Both the position numbers and the translations under genes were made by a program. Source: Clostridium acidisoli DSM 12555 (GTDB lineage Bacteria > Bacillota > Clostridia > Clostridiales > Clostridiaceae). From it: 64,000 bases of DNA. Location of the stretch: NCBI RefSeq assembly GCF_900176305.1, contig NZ_FWXH01000005.1, positions 62,001 to 126,000 of the forward strand. Direction: 5' to 3'. The first letter of the stretch is position 1. Each line of letters starts with the position of its first letter. The notes beneath the pieces are model-generated. The model searched no databases, was not told the origin of the DNA, and saw only the letters and a program-made list of their open reading frames with translations. Positions 57,066 to 64,000 of this stretch are shown here, in pieces.

Positions 57066-58043
57066 ATGAACAAAAACTATAAAAAAATATTAATAGCAAT
57101 ATTGTTAATTTTTATTGTTGGCTTTATTTTAATTAACTTAAAAATGTTTGAAAAAAATGGTGAAGACTACTCTGCAAGACAAATAGAAAATAGGAAAAGG
57201 TTTGGAGCCACCTATATGACAACGAATAATAGATTTTATGAAATAATTAACGATGAAATACGTTCGGTTGTAGAGAGCAATGGAGATATATTAGTAACAA
57301 GGGATGCAGCCTTAGATAAGGAAAAGCAAACGCAGCAGATTTATGAGTTTATTAAATTAAAGGTTAAAGCTATTTTTATAAATCCTGTGGATTGGAAACA
57401 GATAAAGCCAGCATTAATGGCGGCTAAAAAGGCAGGAATACCTGTTATTGTTGTTGATACACCTGTTTATGATAATAAGCTAGTTTCCTGTACAGTAATA
57501 TCTGATAATTACGATGCCGGAGTTCAATGTGCAAAGTACCTTATGAAAGTGAAGTCCAAAGCTAATATTATGCTAATTGAACATTCTGAAGCAAAATCTG
57601 GTATTGATAGGATTAAGGGATTTGTAGATACTATTGGCAGCAATAAACAATACAAAATAGTTGCTGAAGGTGATAGTGAAGGACAATTAGATAAAGCTAT
57701 GCCTCTAGTGAACAATTTGATTAAAAAACATCAAGAGGTAGATACAATTATGGCATTAAATGATCCAAGTGCTCTTGGCGCACTAGCAGCACTTAAAGAA
57801 AATGGATTATTAGGCAAGGTTATGGTATTTGGAGTGGATGGCTCGCCTGAAGCTAAGACAATGATTCATAATGGATTTATGACTGCCACTTCTGCTCAGT
57901 TTCCCAATAAAATAGGATATATAGCTGCTGAGAAAGCTTATGATATTTTAAAAGGAAAAAAGGTAAAAAAAGATGTAATTGTTCCGATAACTTTAATATC
58001 AAAAGAAAACGTTATACAATATGAAATAAGTGGATGGAAGTAA
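57066..58043 (+). CDS. Membrane-anchored sugar-binding protein (RbsB-like fold)
   Basis: A 325-residue type I periplasmic-binding fold behind one uncleaved N-terminal TM (residues about 6-25) and no lipobox. Blocks: FGATYMTTNNRFYEIINDEI, AIFINPVDWKQIKPALMAAKKAGIPVIVVD, GIDRIKGFVD, IMALNDPSALGALAALK and VFGVDGSPEAKTMI match ribose-type binding proteins. ATG 57066 is chosen for the family-like anchor; ATG 57030 lacks a site. It starts a four-gene operon with a kinase and regulator and no permease, so it is probably a sensor. Confidence 0.85.
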   Translation: MNKNYKKILIAILLIFIVGFILINLKMFEKNGEDYSARQIENRKRFGATYMTTNNRFYEIINDEIRSVVESNGDILVTRDAALDKEKQTQQIYEFIKLKVKAIFINPVDWKQIKPALMAAKKAGIPVIVVDTPVYDNKLVSCTVISDNYDAGVQCAKYLMKVKSKANIMLIEHSEAKSGIDRIKGFVDTIGSNKQYKIVAEGDSEGQLDKAMPLVNNLIKKHQEVDTIMALNDPSALGALAALKENGLLGKVMVFGVDGSPEAKTMIHNGFMTATSAQFPNKIGYIAAEKAYDILKGKKVKKDVIVPITLISKENVIQYEISGWK

Positions 58044-58060
58044 TGAATGGAAGGGGAATT

Positions 58061-59389
58061 ATGGAATCAAACAGAAACTTAAATTATATTAGCTTATTTA
58101 TGATTTTTATAAATTTCACCATTATAGTTTTTATTTCGGGAATCATGGCTATAACTTTATATAAAATCAGTTTGGGATTTATGGCAAGGGATTTTTTGGA
58201 TCAAATTACGGTTATACCATGGAAACCACAGAATATAACTATTGTGGCTATAGGAGCTTACATAATATTAATAGCATTAATCATGTTAAAAAAGAAATAT
58301 ATAGATTCATTTTTAAAGTGGCAAACAGCTGCCTTGCTATTAGGTGAGATTTTTTTAAGCGTCGCAATAATGACAGCGCTAAATATGAGTTATAACGGAA
58401 TTGTGTTATTTATTATTGCTGATTTAGTAACAAATACCAAAGATAAAGGCAATAAAATTATATTTTTGGTTCTTATGATAATCATATATATGCTTAGTGT
58501 TTATGATTTTATATCGCTTAAAATAAAGATGGTGTCCTTTGAAAGTTTTCTGTTTTATTATAATGCTAATATGCGAAGTTATTTAATGGAACTAAAAAGT
58601 TTACTGAGTACTATAAATGTTATAGTATTTATAGTATATATGATTGTACTTATTCAAGATCAAATGCGAGAAAATGAAAAGATAACTTCATTAAATAAAA
58701 AACTAAATTTAGCTAATGAAAAATTAGAGGTTATGAATGTACAATTAAAGGATTACGCTGCAAAGATAGAGTCAATGGCTGAAACTAGGGAACGCAATCG
58801 CTTGGCAAGGGAAATTCACGATACGCTGGGGCATGCACTTACAGGAATATCAGTTGGGATTGATGCTTGCTTAACAACAATAGATATATCTACAGAGACA
58901 ACTAAAAAACAGTTGAATGTTATTGCAGAGGTAGCAAGACAAGCTATTAAAGATGTAAGACGTTCCGTGAAAAAACTTCGACCCGATGCACTTGAAAGTT
59001 CTAGTTTAGAAGATGCATTAAATAATATGATTTTGCAGATAAGTAAGGCTACAAAAGCAAAAATATTTTTTAATTCAAATATAAAATCATTAAAATTTGA
59101 GCATGATGAAGAAGATACTATTTATAGAATTGTACAAGAAGGAATAACAAATGCAATACGTCATGGACATGCTACAGAAATTTATACAAGTATGATAAGG
59201 AGGTATAAGCAGTTGAATATAACAATAAGTGATAACGGCGGGGGATGTACTAATATAAAAAAGGGTTTTGGATTAAAACATATAGAAGAAAGGGTTAAGT
59301 TATTAAATGGGACTTTAGAATATGAAGGCAGTGATGGGTTTTTAATAACTGTAAATATTCCGATTAGGTGGGGTGATGAAAGTGATTAA
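58061..59389 (+). CDS. Histidine kinase, NarL/DesK-type (HisKA_3)
   Basis: A 442-residue kinase: about six TMs in residues 1-200, a coiled coil (about 205-245, NEKITSLNKKLNLANEKLE), the HisKA_3 box with H253 in REIHDTLGH, and a HATPase domain ending SDNGGGCTNIKKGFGLKHIEER. ATG 58061 follows AAGGGG; ATG 58043 overlaps the previous stop and is also possible. There is no large extracellular sensor domain, so the neighbouring anchored binding proteins may supply the signal. Confidence 0.9.
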   Translation: MESNRNLNYISLFMIFINFTIIVFISGIMAITLYKISLGFMARDFLDQITVIPWKPQNITIVAIGAYIILIALIMLKKKYIDSFLKWQTAALLLGEIFLSVAIMTALNMSYNGIVLFIIADLVTNTKDKGNKIIFLVLMIIIYMLSVYDFISLKIKMVSFESFLFYYNANMRSYLMELKSLLSTINVIVFIVYMIVLIQDQMRENEKITSLNKKLNLANEKLEVMNVQLKDYAAKIESMAETRERNRLAREIHDTLGHALTGISVGIDACLTTIDISTETTKKQLNVIAEVARQAIKDVRRSVKKLRPDALESSSLEDALNNMILQISKATKAKIFFNSNIKSLKFEHDEEDTIYRIVQEGITNAIRHGHATEIYTSMIRRYKQLNITISDNGGGCTNIKKGFGLKHIEERVKLLNGTLEYEGSDGFLITVNIPIRWGDESD

Positions 59390-60059
59390 AGTATTAATTG
59401 CTGATGATCAAGAGCTAATTAGGCAAAGTTTAAAAGTTGTTTTAAGTGCAAATAAAGATATTGAAGTTGTGGGAACTGTATGTAATGGAAACGAAGTAGT
59501 TGAATCGATTCGTAGGTATAAACCAGATGTAATATTAATGGATGTACGTATGCCAGAAATGGATGGGGTTCAATGTACAAAAATTATAAAAGAATCTTAT
59601 CCTAATATTAAGATTATAGTGCTTACTACTTTTGACGATGATGAATATATATTTAATGCTTTAAAATATGGAGCTAGTGGATATTTGCTTAAGGGTGTTT
59701 CTATGGATGAACTCATAAAGGCAATTCACACTGTTGTAAATGGAGGAGCAATGATTAATCCAGATATAACGGCTAAGGTTTTTAAGTTGTTTTCTCAAAT
59801 GGCTCAAGGAGATGTTTCTGTTCAGGCTGGTGCTAAAAAGAACCTAGATGATATATGTGATATAGAATGGGATATAATAAAATGCATTGGTTTTGGTTTA
59901 TCAAATAAAGAGATTGCAAAAAAGCTTAGATTGTCGGAGGGAACTGTTAGAAATTATTTAAGTAACATATTAAATAAGCTTAATTTTAGGGACAGGACTC
60001 AGCTGGCTATTTGGGCAGTTCAAACTGGGGTTATAAGAAAAATGGTGACAAAAAAATGA
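59382..60059 (+). CDS. NarL/LuxR-type response regulator
   Basis: A 225-residue regulator: receiver with ADDQ acid pair and phospho-acceptor D54 in VILMDVRMPEMDG, then a LuxR helix-turn-helix (GLSNKEIAKKLRLSEGTVRNYLSNI). I choose GTG 59382, 8 bases after GGTGGGG; ATG 59376 is a near alternative. It overlaps the kinase end by 8 bases. Its likely sites are the ATTACAAAT boxes downstream. Confidence 0.95.
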   Translation: MIKVLIADDQELIRQSLKVVLSANKDIEVVGTVCNGNEVVESIRRYKPDVILMDVRMPEMDGVQCTKIIKESYPNIKIIVLTTFDDDEYIFNALKYGASGYLLKGVSMDELIKAIHTVVNGGAMINPDITAKVFKLFSQMAQGDVSVQAGAKKNLDDICDIEWDIIKCIGFGLSNKEIAKKLRLSEGTVRNYLSNILNKLNFRDRTQLAIWAVQTGVIRKMVTKK

Positions 60060-61375
60060 ATTTAAAAAGGTATAAGAAATCTATAGTGGCAGCTATTTTA
60101 ATTATAATTATAGCAGGAAGTTTTTTTATTTATGTAAAGCTTTTAGAAGCAAGGAAAAACGTAGTGTTAACTGTTGGAATATTCTGTGGGAGTTGGAATA
60201 CTCCTAGTGAAAATACCTATAAAATTTTAGATAGTGCCATACTAAAGTTTGAAAAAAGCCATCCAGGGGTAAAAATAGAATATTCAAGTGGAATATTAAA
60301 AGAGGATTTTTCAGAATGGATTTCAGAGAAAATTCTTTTAGGAAAAGAACCTGATGTGTTTATGGTGTTACCAGATGATTTTAATGTGTTGTCTTCAACA
60401 GGATCATTAAAAAATTTAGATAAACTAATTAAAAATGATAAAGATTTTAATAGCAGTAAATACTATGAATCTGCTTATGAATCTGGAAAGTATAATAAAA
60501 GTCAATTCGCGCTTCCTTATGAGAGTGTGCCAACATTAATGATGGTAAATAAAACGCTTCTAGATAAAGAAGGTATTCCTGTTCCTAAGAATAATTGGAC
60601 ATGGGATGATTTTTACAACATTTGTAAAAAAGTTACGAAAGATACAGACAAAGATGGAGTTATAGATCAATTTGGATTTTATGATTATACATGGGAAGAT
60701 GCAGTATATTCTAATGGAATAAAATTATTTAATACTGCTGGAACAAAGTCATATTTTGGAGATGAAAAGGTAGAGGAGGCTGTAAACTTTGTTAAAAAGT
60801 TAAACGACGTGAACAATGGTTACCGGGTGACATCACAAGTATTTGATATGGGAAAGGTAGCATTTCGTCCACTATCATTTTCGGAATATAGAACATATAA
60901 ACCTTATCCTTGGAGTATAAAGAAATACTCCAATTTTGAATGGGACTGTATTGAATTACCATCTGGCCCAAATGGAAAAAATGTTTCTCAATTAAATACT
61001 TTGCTTATGGGGATAAGCAGCCGTACAATGCATGAAAAACTTTCCTGGGAATTTTTAAAATTATTAACCTATGATGAAAAAACGCAGAAGAATGTTTTTA
61101 AATATTCCGAGGGAGTTTCACCGATAAAAGCTGTAATAGAATCTCCAAAGAATATTGATGAAATAAATAAAAGCATTCCTTCAGAAAGTTCTTTAAGCAT
61201 GAAAATTCTTGATAATATTATGAAAAGTGCAGCAGTTACTCCTAAATTTAAAAAATATAATGCTGTTATGATTAAAGCAGATAATGATATGAATAACATA
61301 ATAAATGGAAAAGAGGATTTAGATACAGCTCTTTTAATTTTGCAAAGAGATATAAATAATATGTTAATAAATTAA
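60056..61375 (+). CDS. Anchored extracellular solute-binding protein (family 1-like)
   Basis: A 439-residue ABC-type solute-binding fold with an N-terminal TM (about 9-28) and no lipobox cysteine. Blocks: FEKSHPGVKIEYSSG, PDVFMVLPDDF, ALPYESVPTLMMVNKTLLDKEGIPVPKNNWTWDDF and QFGFYDYTWEDAVYSNG fit oligosaccharide-binding proteins. ATG 60056 overlaps the regulator stop (ATGA). No permease or ATPase follows, so it either feeds a transporter elsewhere or acts as a second sensor for the kinase. Confidence 0.85.
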   Translation: MNLKRYKKSIVAAILIIIIAGSFFIYVKLLEARKNVVLTVGIFCGSWNTPSENTYKILDSAILKFEKSHPGVKIEYSSGILKEDFSEWISEKILLGKEPDVFMVLPDDFNVLSSTGSLKNLDKLIKNDKDFNSSKYYESAYESGKYNKSQFALPYESVPTLMMVNKTLLDKEGIPVPKNNWTWDDFYNICKKVTKDTDKDGVIDQFGFYDYTWEDAVYSNGIKLFNTAGTKSYFGDEKVEEAVNFVKKLNDVNNGYRVTSQVFDMGKVAFRPLSFSEYRTYKPYPWSIKKYSNFEWDCIELPSGPNGKNVSQLNTLLMGISSRTMHEKLSWEFLKLLTYDEKTQKNVFKYSEGVSPIKAVIESPKNIDEINKSIPSESSLSMKILDNIMKSAAVTPKFKKYNAVMIKADNDMNNIINGKEDLDTALLILQRDINNMLIN

Positions 61376-61396
61376 AGTTAAGGTTTAGTTTTAATT

Positions 61397-61620
61397 GATT
61401 ACAAAGATTCACACCTAAAGTTCCATAGGAACGGAGGAATTTTTTCATTATAATACCGTGTAATGTGAGGTAAGTGTATTGCAGGATGATTTAAATAAAA
61501 TTTTATTTAATATCATGTGATGCGCTTACTTCATATTTATATAGAAGTAATTACAAATGTCATATAAAATATTACATTTGTAATGATATATTGATTACAA
61601 ATTATAGGAGATTACAAATT
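61397..61620. promoter_or_regulatory. Repeated ATTACAAAT boxes upstream of the GH32 gene
   Basis: ATTACAAATG (61550-61559) faces its exact complement CATTTGTAAT (61575-61584), forming a spaced palindrome. ATTACAAATT recurs at 61594-61603 and 61611-61620, 17 bases apart. A weaker GATTACAAAG lies at 61397-61406. Such clustered boxes before a secreted-enzyme gene and after a response regulator gene suggest binding sites of that regulator. Confidence 0.65.
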
Positions 61621-61642
61621 AAAATATCATTAAAATTAAAAG

Positions 61643-61657
61643 ATGTAAACGTTAATC
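61643..61657. promoter_or_regulatory. Cre-like site 1
   Basis: ATGTAAACGTTAATC matches the CcpA consensus WTGNAANCGNWNNCW in its core but not at its last two positions. Confidence 0.4.
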
Positions 61658-61724
61658 AGTACTGATGAGTTTGGTCAAATCTGTGAACTGTGCATATAAG
61701 TTATTAAACATTTGAGATTAGGGG

Positions 61725-61790
61725 GTGGAAGATGGAATGAGTGCAGATAAATTTGAAAAAAATTTCAGACAGTTATTGAAAACGTTTTGA
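61725..61790 (+). CDS. Possible short leader frame before the GH32 gene
   Basis: GTG 61725 or ATG 61737 after AGGGGG opens a frame ending MSADKFEKNFRQLLKTF and stop. It is very short and overlaps a cre-like site, so it may be chance or a truncated gene. Confidence 0.2.
   Translation: MEDGMSADKFEKNFRQLLKTF
61776..61790. promoter_or_regulatory. Cre-like site 2
   Basis: TTGAAAACGTTTTGA fits the CcpA consensus WTGNAANCGNWNNCW except for G in place of the last C, and is itself nearly palindromic. It lies 66 bases before the GH32 start. Confidence 0.5.
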
Positions 61791-61856
61791 AGTGAGATGA
61801 ACTTATATCAGCTATGAAAATTGCCAAAGTGGATTTTATTATTTAAGGGGGTAAAT

Positions 61857-64000
61857 ATGAGATTAAAGAAGATAGCTGTGTTATTAATTAGCAGTATTGT
61901 GATTGTTACAAGCAATAATTTTGTAAGAGCAAGCGCATCAACATCAAGTATTTCGGCATATAGGAGTGAAACATATCGTCCGCAGTATCATTTCACACCA
62001 GATACTGGTTGGATGAATGATCCAAATGGTATGGTTTACTATCATGGGGTATATCATTTATTTTATCAATATAATCCGTATGATATAGTTTGGGGACCTA
62101 TGCACTGGGGACATGCTGAAAGTAAAGATATGGTAAACTGGACACAGGAGCCAATCGCTCTTGCACCAGATGCAAATGGAGACATTTTTTCAGGCAGCGT
62201 GGTTGTAGACTGGAATAATAGCAGTGGTTTATTCAATAAAACATCAGATCATACTGGTTTGGTTGCTTTTTATACAACTAACTCAGCAACTACAGGACAA
62301 CAGTATCAAAGTATGGCCTATAGTACAGATGACGGAAAAACATGGACAAAATATAATGGTGGTAAGGCAATAATAGCTCAGCCAATAAACACACCTAATT
62401 TTAGAGATCCAAAGGTATCTTGGGATAATGCACATAACAAATGGGTTATGGTTATTGCAGCAGGTGATGAAATACAATTTTATTCTTCTAATAATTTAAA
62501 GGATTGGACTGAGACAGGAAAATTTGGAGCAGAAGGTGAAGCATCTCACGCTGGTGTTTGGGAATGTCCGGATTTATACCAAATGACTGTAGATGGACAT
62601 AATGATAAAAAATGGGTTTTATCAATAAACATGGGAGCATCCTCAAGTCCTGATTCACCACCAGCAGGAGGCTCAGGAATGATGTATGTTGTTGGAGATT
62701 TTGATGGCAGTAAATTTATAGCTGATCCTAAATTTTCAGTAACAAATTATATTGGAGCTAGTGACATCGTCAAAGGATATTATTTACTTCCAGGAGACAC
62801 TATTAAGGTTTATGATGCACAAGCTGGTGGAAATATGTTAGGAACAGCTACAGTATCAGCTAGTCAATCTACGGCTACTGTAAATTTAACTAAAGATTTA
62901 GGTTCTGGTAGTGGAAAGACATGGATATCAATAACACGCAATGGAAAAGAAGGAACTAGACTAGAGAGTGATTATTCTTCAGAGGTTGCTTCAGCAAATA
63001 CAGGTACTTCAACAAGTACTGGAACAACCGCTGTAGCACCTGCAGGTGAGGACATTACCAATCCTGACTTTGAAACAGGTGATTTAACAGGATGGACAGT
63101 AACAGGAAATGAATGGTCAAATAAGAATGTAGTAGATAATACAACATGGGGTGGAGGATCTGGTAAATATCACTGCTCTGGTTACGTGGATCCTGCAATA
63201 GGAGGTGCTGGAGATGCTGGCACAGGTACGTTGGAATCAACTGTATTTACTTTAGGTGGAAATGGAAGCATCAATTTCTTAATTGCAGGTGGGGATCTTC
63301 CAAAATCCGTATATGTTACTTTGGAAGATGCTACTACTGGTAAGGAATTAACTCAGTTTAAAGCATCAGGTGAAAGCTCTGCTACCGTTAGAAGGGTGAA
63401 TTGGGATGCATCAGCATATCTTGGTAAAAAGCTTCGTATAAAAGTAGTAGATAACGCTACTGGTGGTTGGGGTCACATTGACGTAGATGATTTCCATGTA
63501 TATAATACAGTTCTATATCAACCACCAGCAAGTCAATTGCCTACATATCCAGTAAATTGGGTTGATTATGGACCAGATTTTTATGCAGGAGTTACTTGGA
63601 ATGATACTACACCACAGACTAATGCAACTACTGCAAAATATGGAAAATATGTTCCTGATGGAAGACGTATTCTATTAGGTTGGATGAGCAATTGGGCATA
63701 TGCAGATCAGACACCTACATCTACTTGGAGAAGTGCTGATTCCATTCCAAGAGAAGAAAAATTAGTAGCTACAGCTGATGGATATAAGATTACTCAACAA
63801 CCTATAAAGGAACTTGCAAGTCTTCAACAAACTGCAACAAAAACTTTAGCTAATACAACTGTAAGCAAAGGAAGTACCGTGTCGTTAGGTTCAAGAAGCA
63901 CATATGAAATTACATCAACATTTAATGTTAACTCAACTACTGCTAATGAATTTGGAATTAATGTAAAAACAGGTGGAGCTCAGTATACAACTATTGGTTA
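61857..64000 (+). CDS. Secreted GH32 fructanase (levanase/inulinase type), cut by window edge
   Basis: ATG 61857 follows AAGGGGG. Residues 1-30 are a signal peptide (MRLKKIAVLLISSIVIVTS, cut before about A29). The five-bladed propeller has all catalytic motifs: nucleophile D55 in WMNDPNG, D184 in FRDPK and acid/base E236 in WECPDL. After GGSGMMYVVGDFDG (near 275-290) a long insert follows: an Ig-like stretch (to about 375), a Ser/Thr linker and a carbohydrate-binding-like jelly roll (DFETGDLTGWTVTGN ... HIDVDDFHVYN). The propeller resumes at WVDYGPDFYAG near 568. Frame open at the edge, so more domains may follow. Confidence 0.9.
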   Translation, partial: MRLKKIAVLLISSIVIVTSNNFVRASASTSSISAYRSETYRPQYHFTPDTGWMNDPNGMVYYHGVYHLFYQYNPYDIVWGPMHWGHAESKDMVNWTQEPIALAPDANGDIFSGSVVVDWNNSSGLFNKTSDHTGLVAFYTTNSATTGQQYQSMAYSTDDGKTWTKYNGGKAIIAQPINTPNFRDPKVSWDNAHNKWVMVIAAGDEIQFYSSNNLKDWTETGKFGAEGEASHAGVWECPDLYQMTVDGHNDKKWVLSINMGASSSPDSPPAGGSGMMYVVGDFDGSKFIADPKFSVTNYIGASDIVKGYYLLPGDTIKVYDAQAGGNMLGTATVSASQSTATVNLTKDLGSGSGKTWISITRNGKEGTRLESDYSSEVASANTGTSTSTGTTAVAPAGEDITNPDFETGDLTGWTVTGNEWSNKNVVDNTTWGGGSGKYHCSGYVDPAIGGAGDAGTGTLESTVFTLGGNGSINFLIAGGDLPKSVYVTLEDATTGKELTQFKASGESSATVRRVNWDASAYLGKKLRIKVVDNATGGWGHIDVDDFHVYNTVLYQPPASQLPTYPVNWVDYGPDFYAGVTWNDTTPQTNATTAKYGKYVPDGRRILLGWMSNWAYADQTPTSTWRSADSIPREEKLVATADGYKITQQPIKELASLQQTATKTLANTTVSKGSTVSLGSRSTYEITSTFNVNSTTANEFGINVKTGGAQYTTIG

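Overview
The window is AT-rich, low-GC Firmicute chromosome, almost certainly Clostridium sensu stricto. The codon use, the extended -10 promoters (TGnTATAAT), the strong AGGAGG ribosome binding sites and the gene order of the first 35 kb all fit. That order (alr-mazEF, ftsEX, uvrBA, uvrC-murB-rapZ-yvcK-whiA, dnaE-pfkA-pyk) recalls the C. acetobutylicum / C. pasteurianum group. The species is an inference; nothing here fixes it.

Bases 1-35100 are conserved housekeeping DNA, all on the plus strand: a GerS-like lipoprotein end and alanine racemase, a MazEF-type pair, a split transketolase, a YitT protein, FtsEX, a CtpA protease with a PDZ membrane protein, UvrB-UvrA behind a LexA/SOS box, an FHA / FtsW-RodA / PBP wall trio, UvrC, MurB, RapZ-YvcK-WhiA, a CBS-domain regulator, DnaE, PfkA-Pyk, a DUF1540 protein and an RlmD-type rRNA methyltransferase. 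The one surprise is between 26.1 and 26.7 kb, in front of dnaE. Two inverted copies of a five-hairpin element lie there, with conserved purine-rich linkers but different stem sequences, as expected of a structured RNA or RNA-like repeat.

Bases 35100-57000 are an accessory, decaying region. It holds fragments of an IS transposase, an IS21 helper ATPase (IstB), Tn916-type conjugative element genes (two DUF961 genes, a sigma-region-4 gene, a 14-codon stub), broken AraC, GGDEF and cupin genes, a partial copy of a marR gene and several dispersed repeats. Intact genes sit between them: a MarR / ATC-hydrolase-like pair with matching operators, a group B-like [FeFe] hydrogenase, a Crp/Fnr regulator, a second MarR with textbook twin operators in front of an esterase / amidohydrolase / C45-acyltransferase-like row, a P1 (DmpA-type) aminopeptidase, an arylsulfotransferase-like protein, a TetR regulator, a RarD permease behind a perfect palindrome, and a stand-alone GAPDH.

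Bases 57000-64000 form a sugar-sensing and fructan-use locus. It has a membrane-anchored sugar-binding protein, a histidine kinase, a NarL-type response regulator and a second anchored solute-binding protein in one tight operon. A roughly 480-base control region follows, with repeated ATTACAAAT boxes and cre-like sites. It leads into a secreted GH32 levanase/inulinase-type enzyme whose catalytic domain is interrupted by a long insert and which runs off the right edge. No ABC permease is seen in the operon, so I infer that the binding proteins act as sensors that report extracellular sugar to the kinase.
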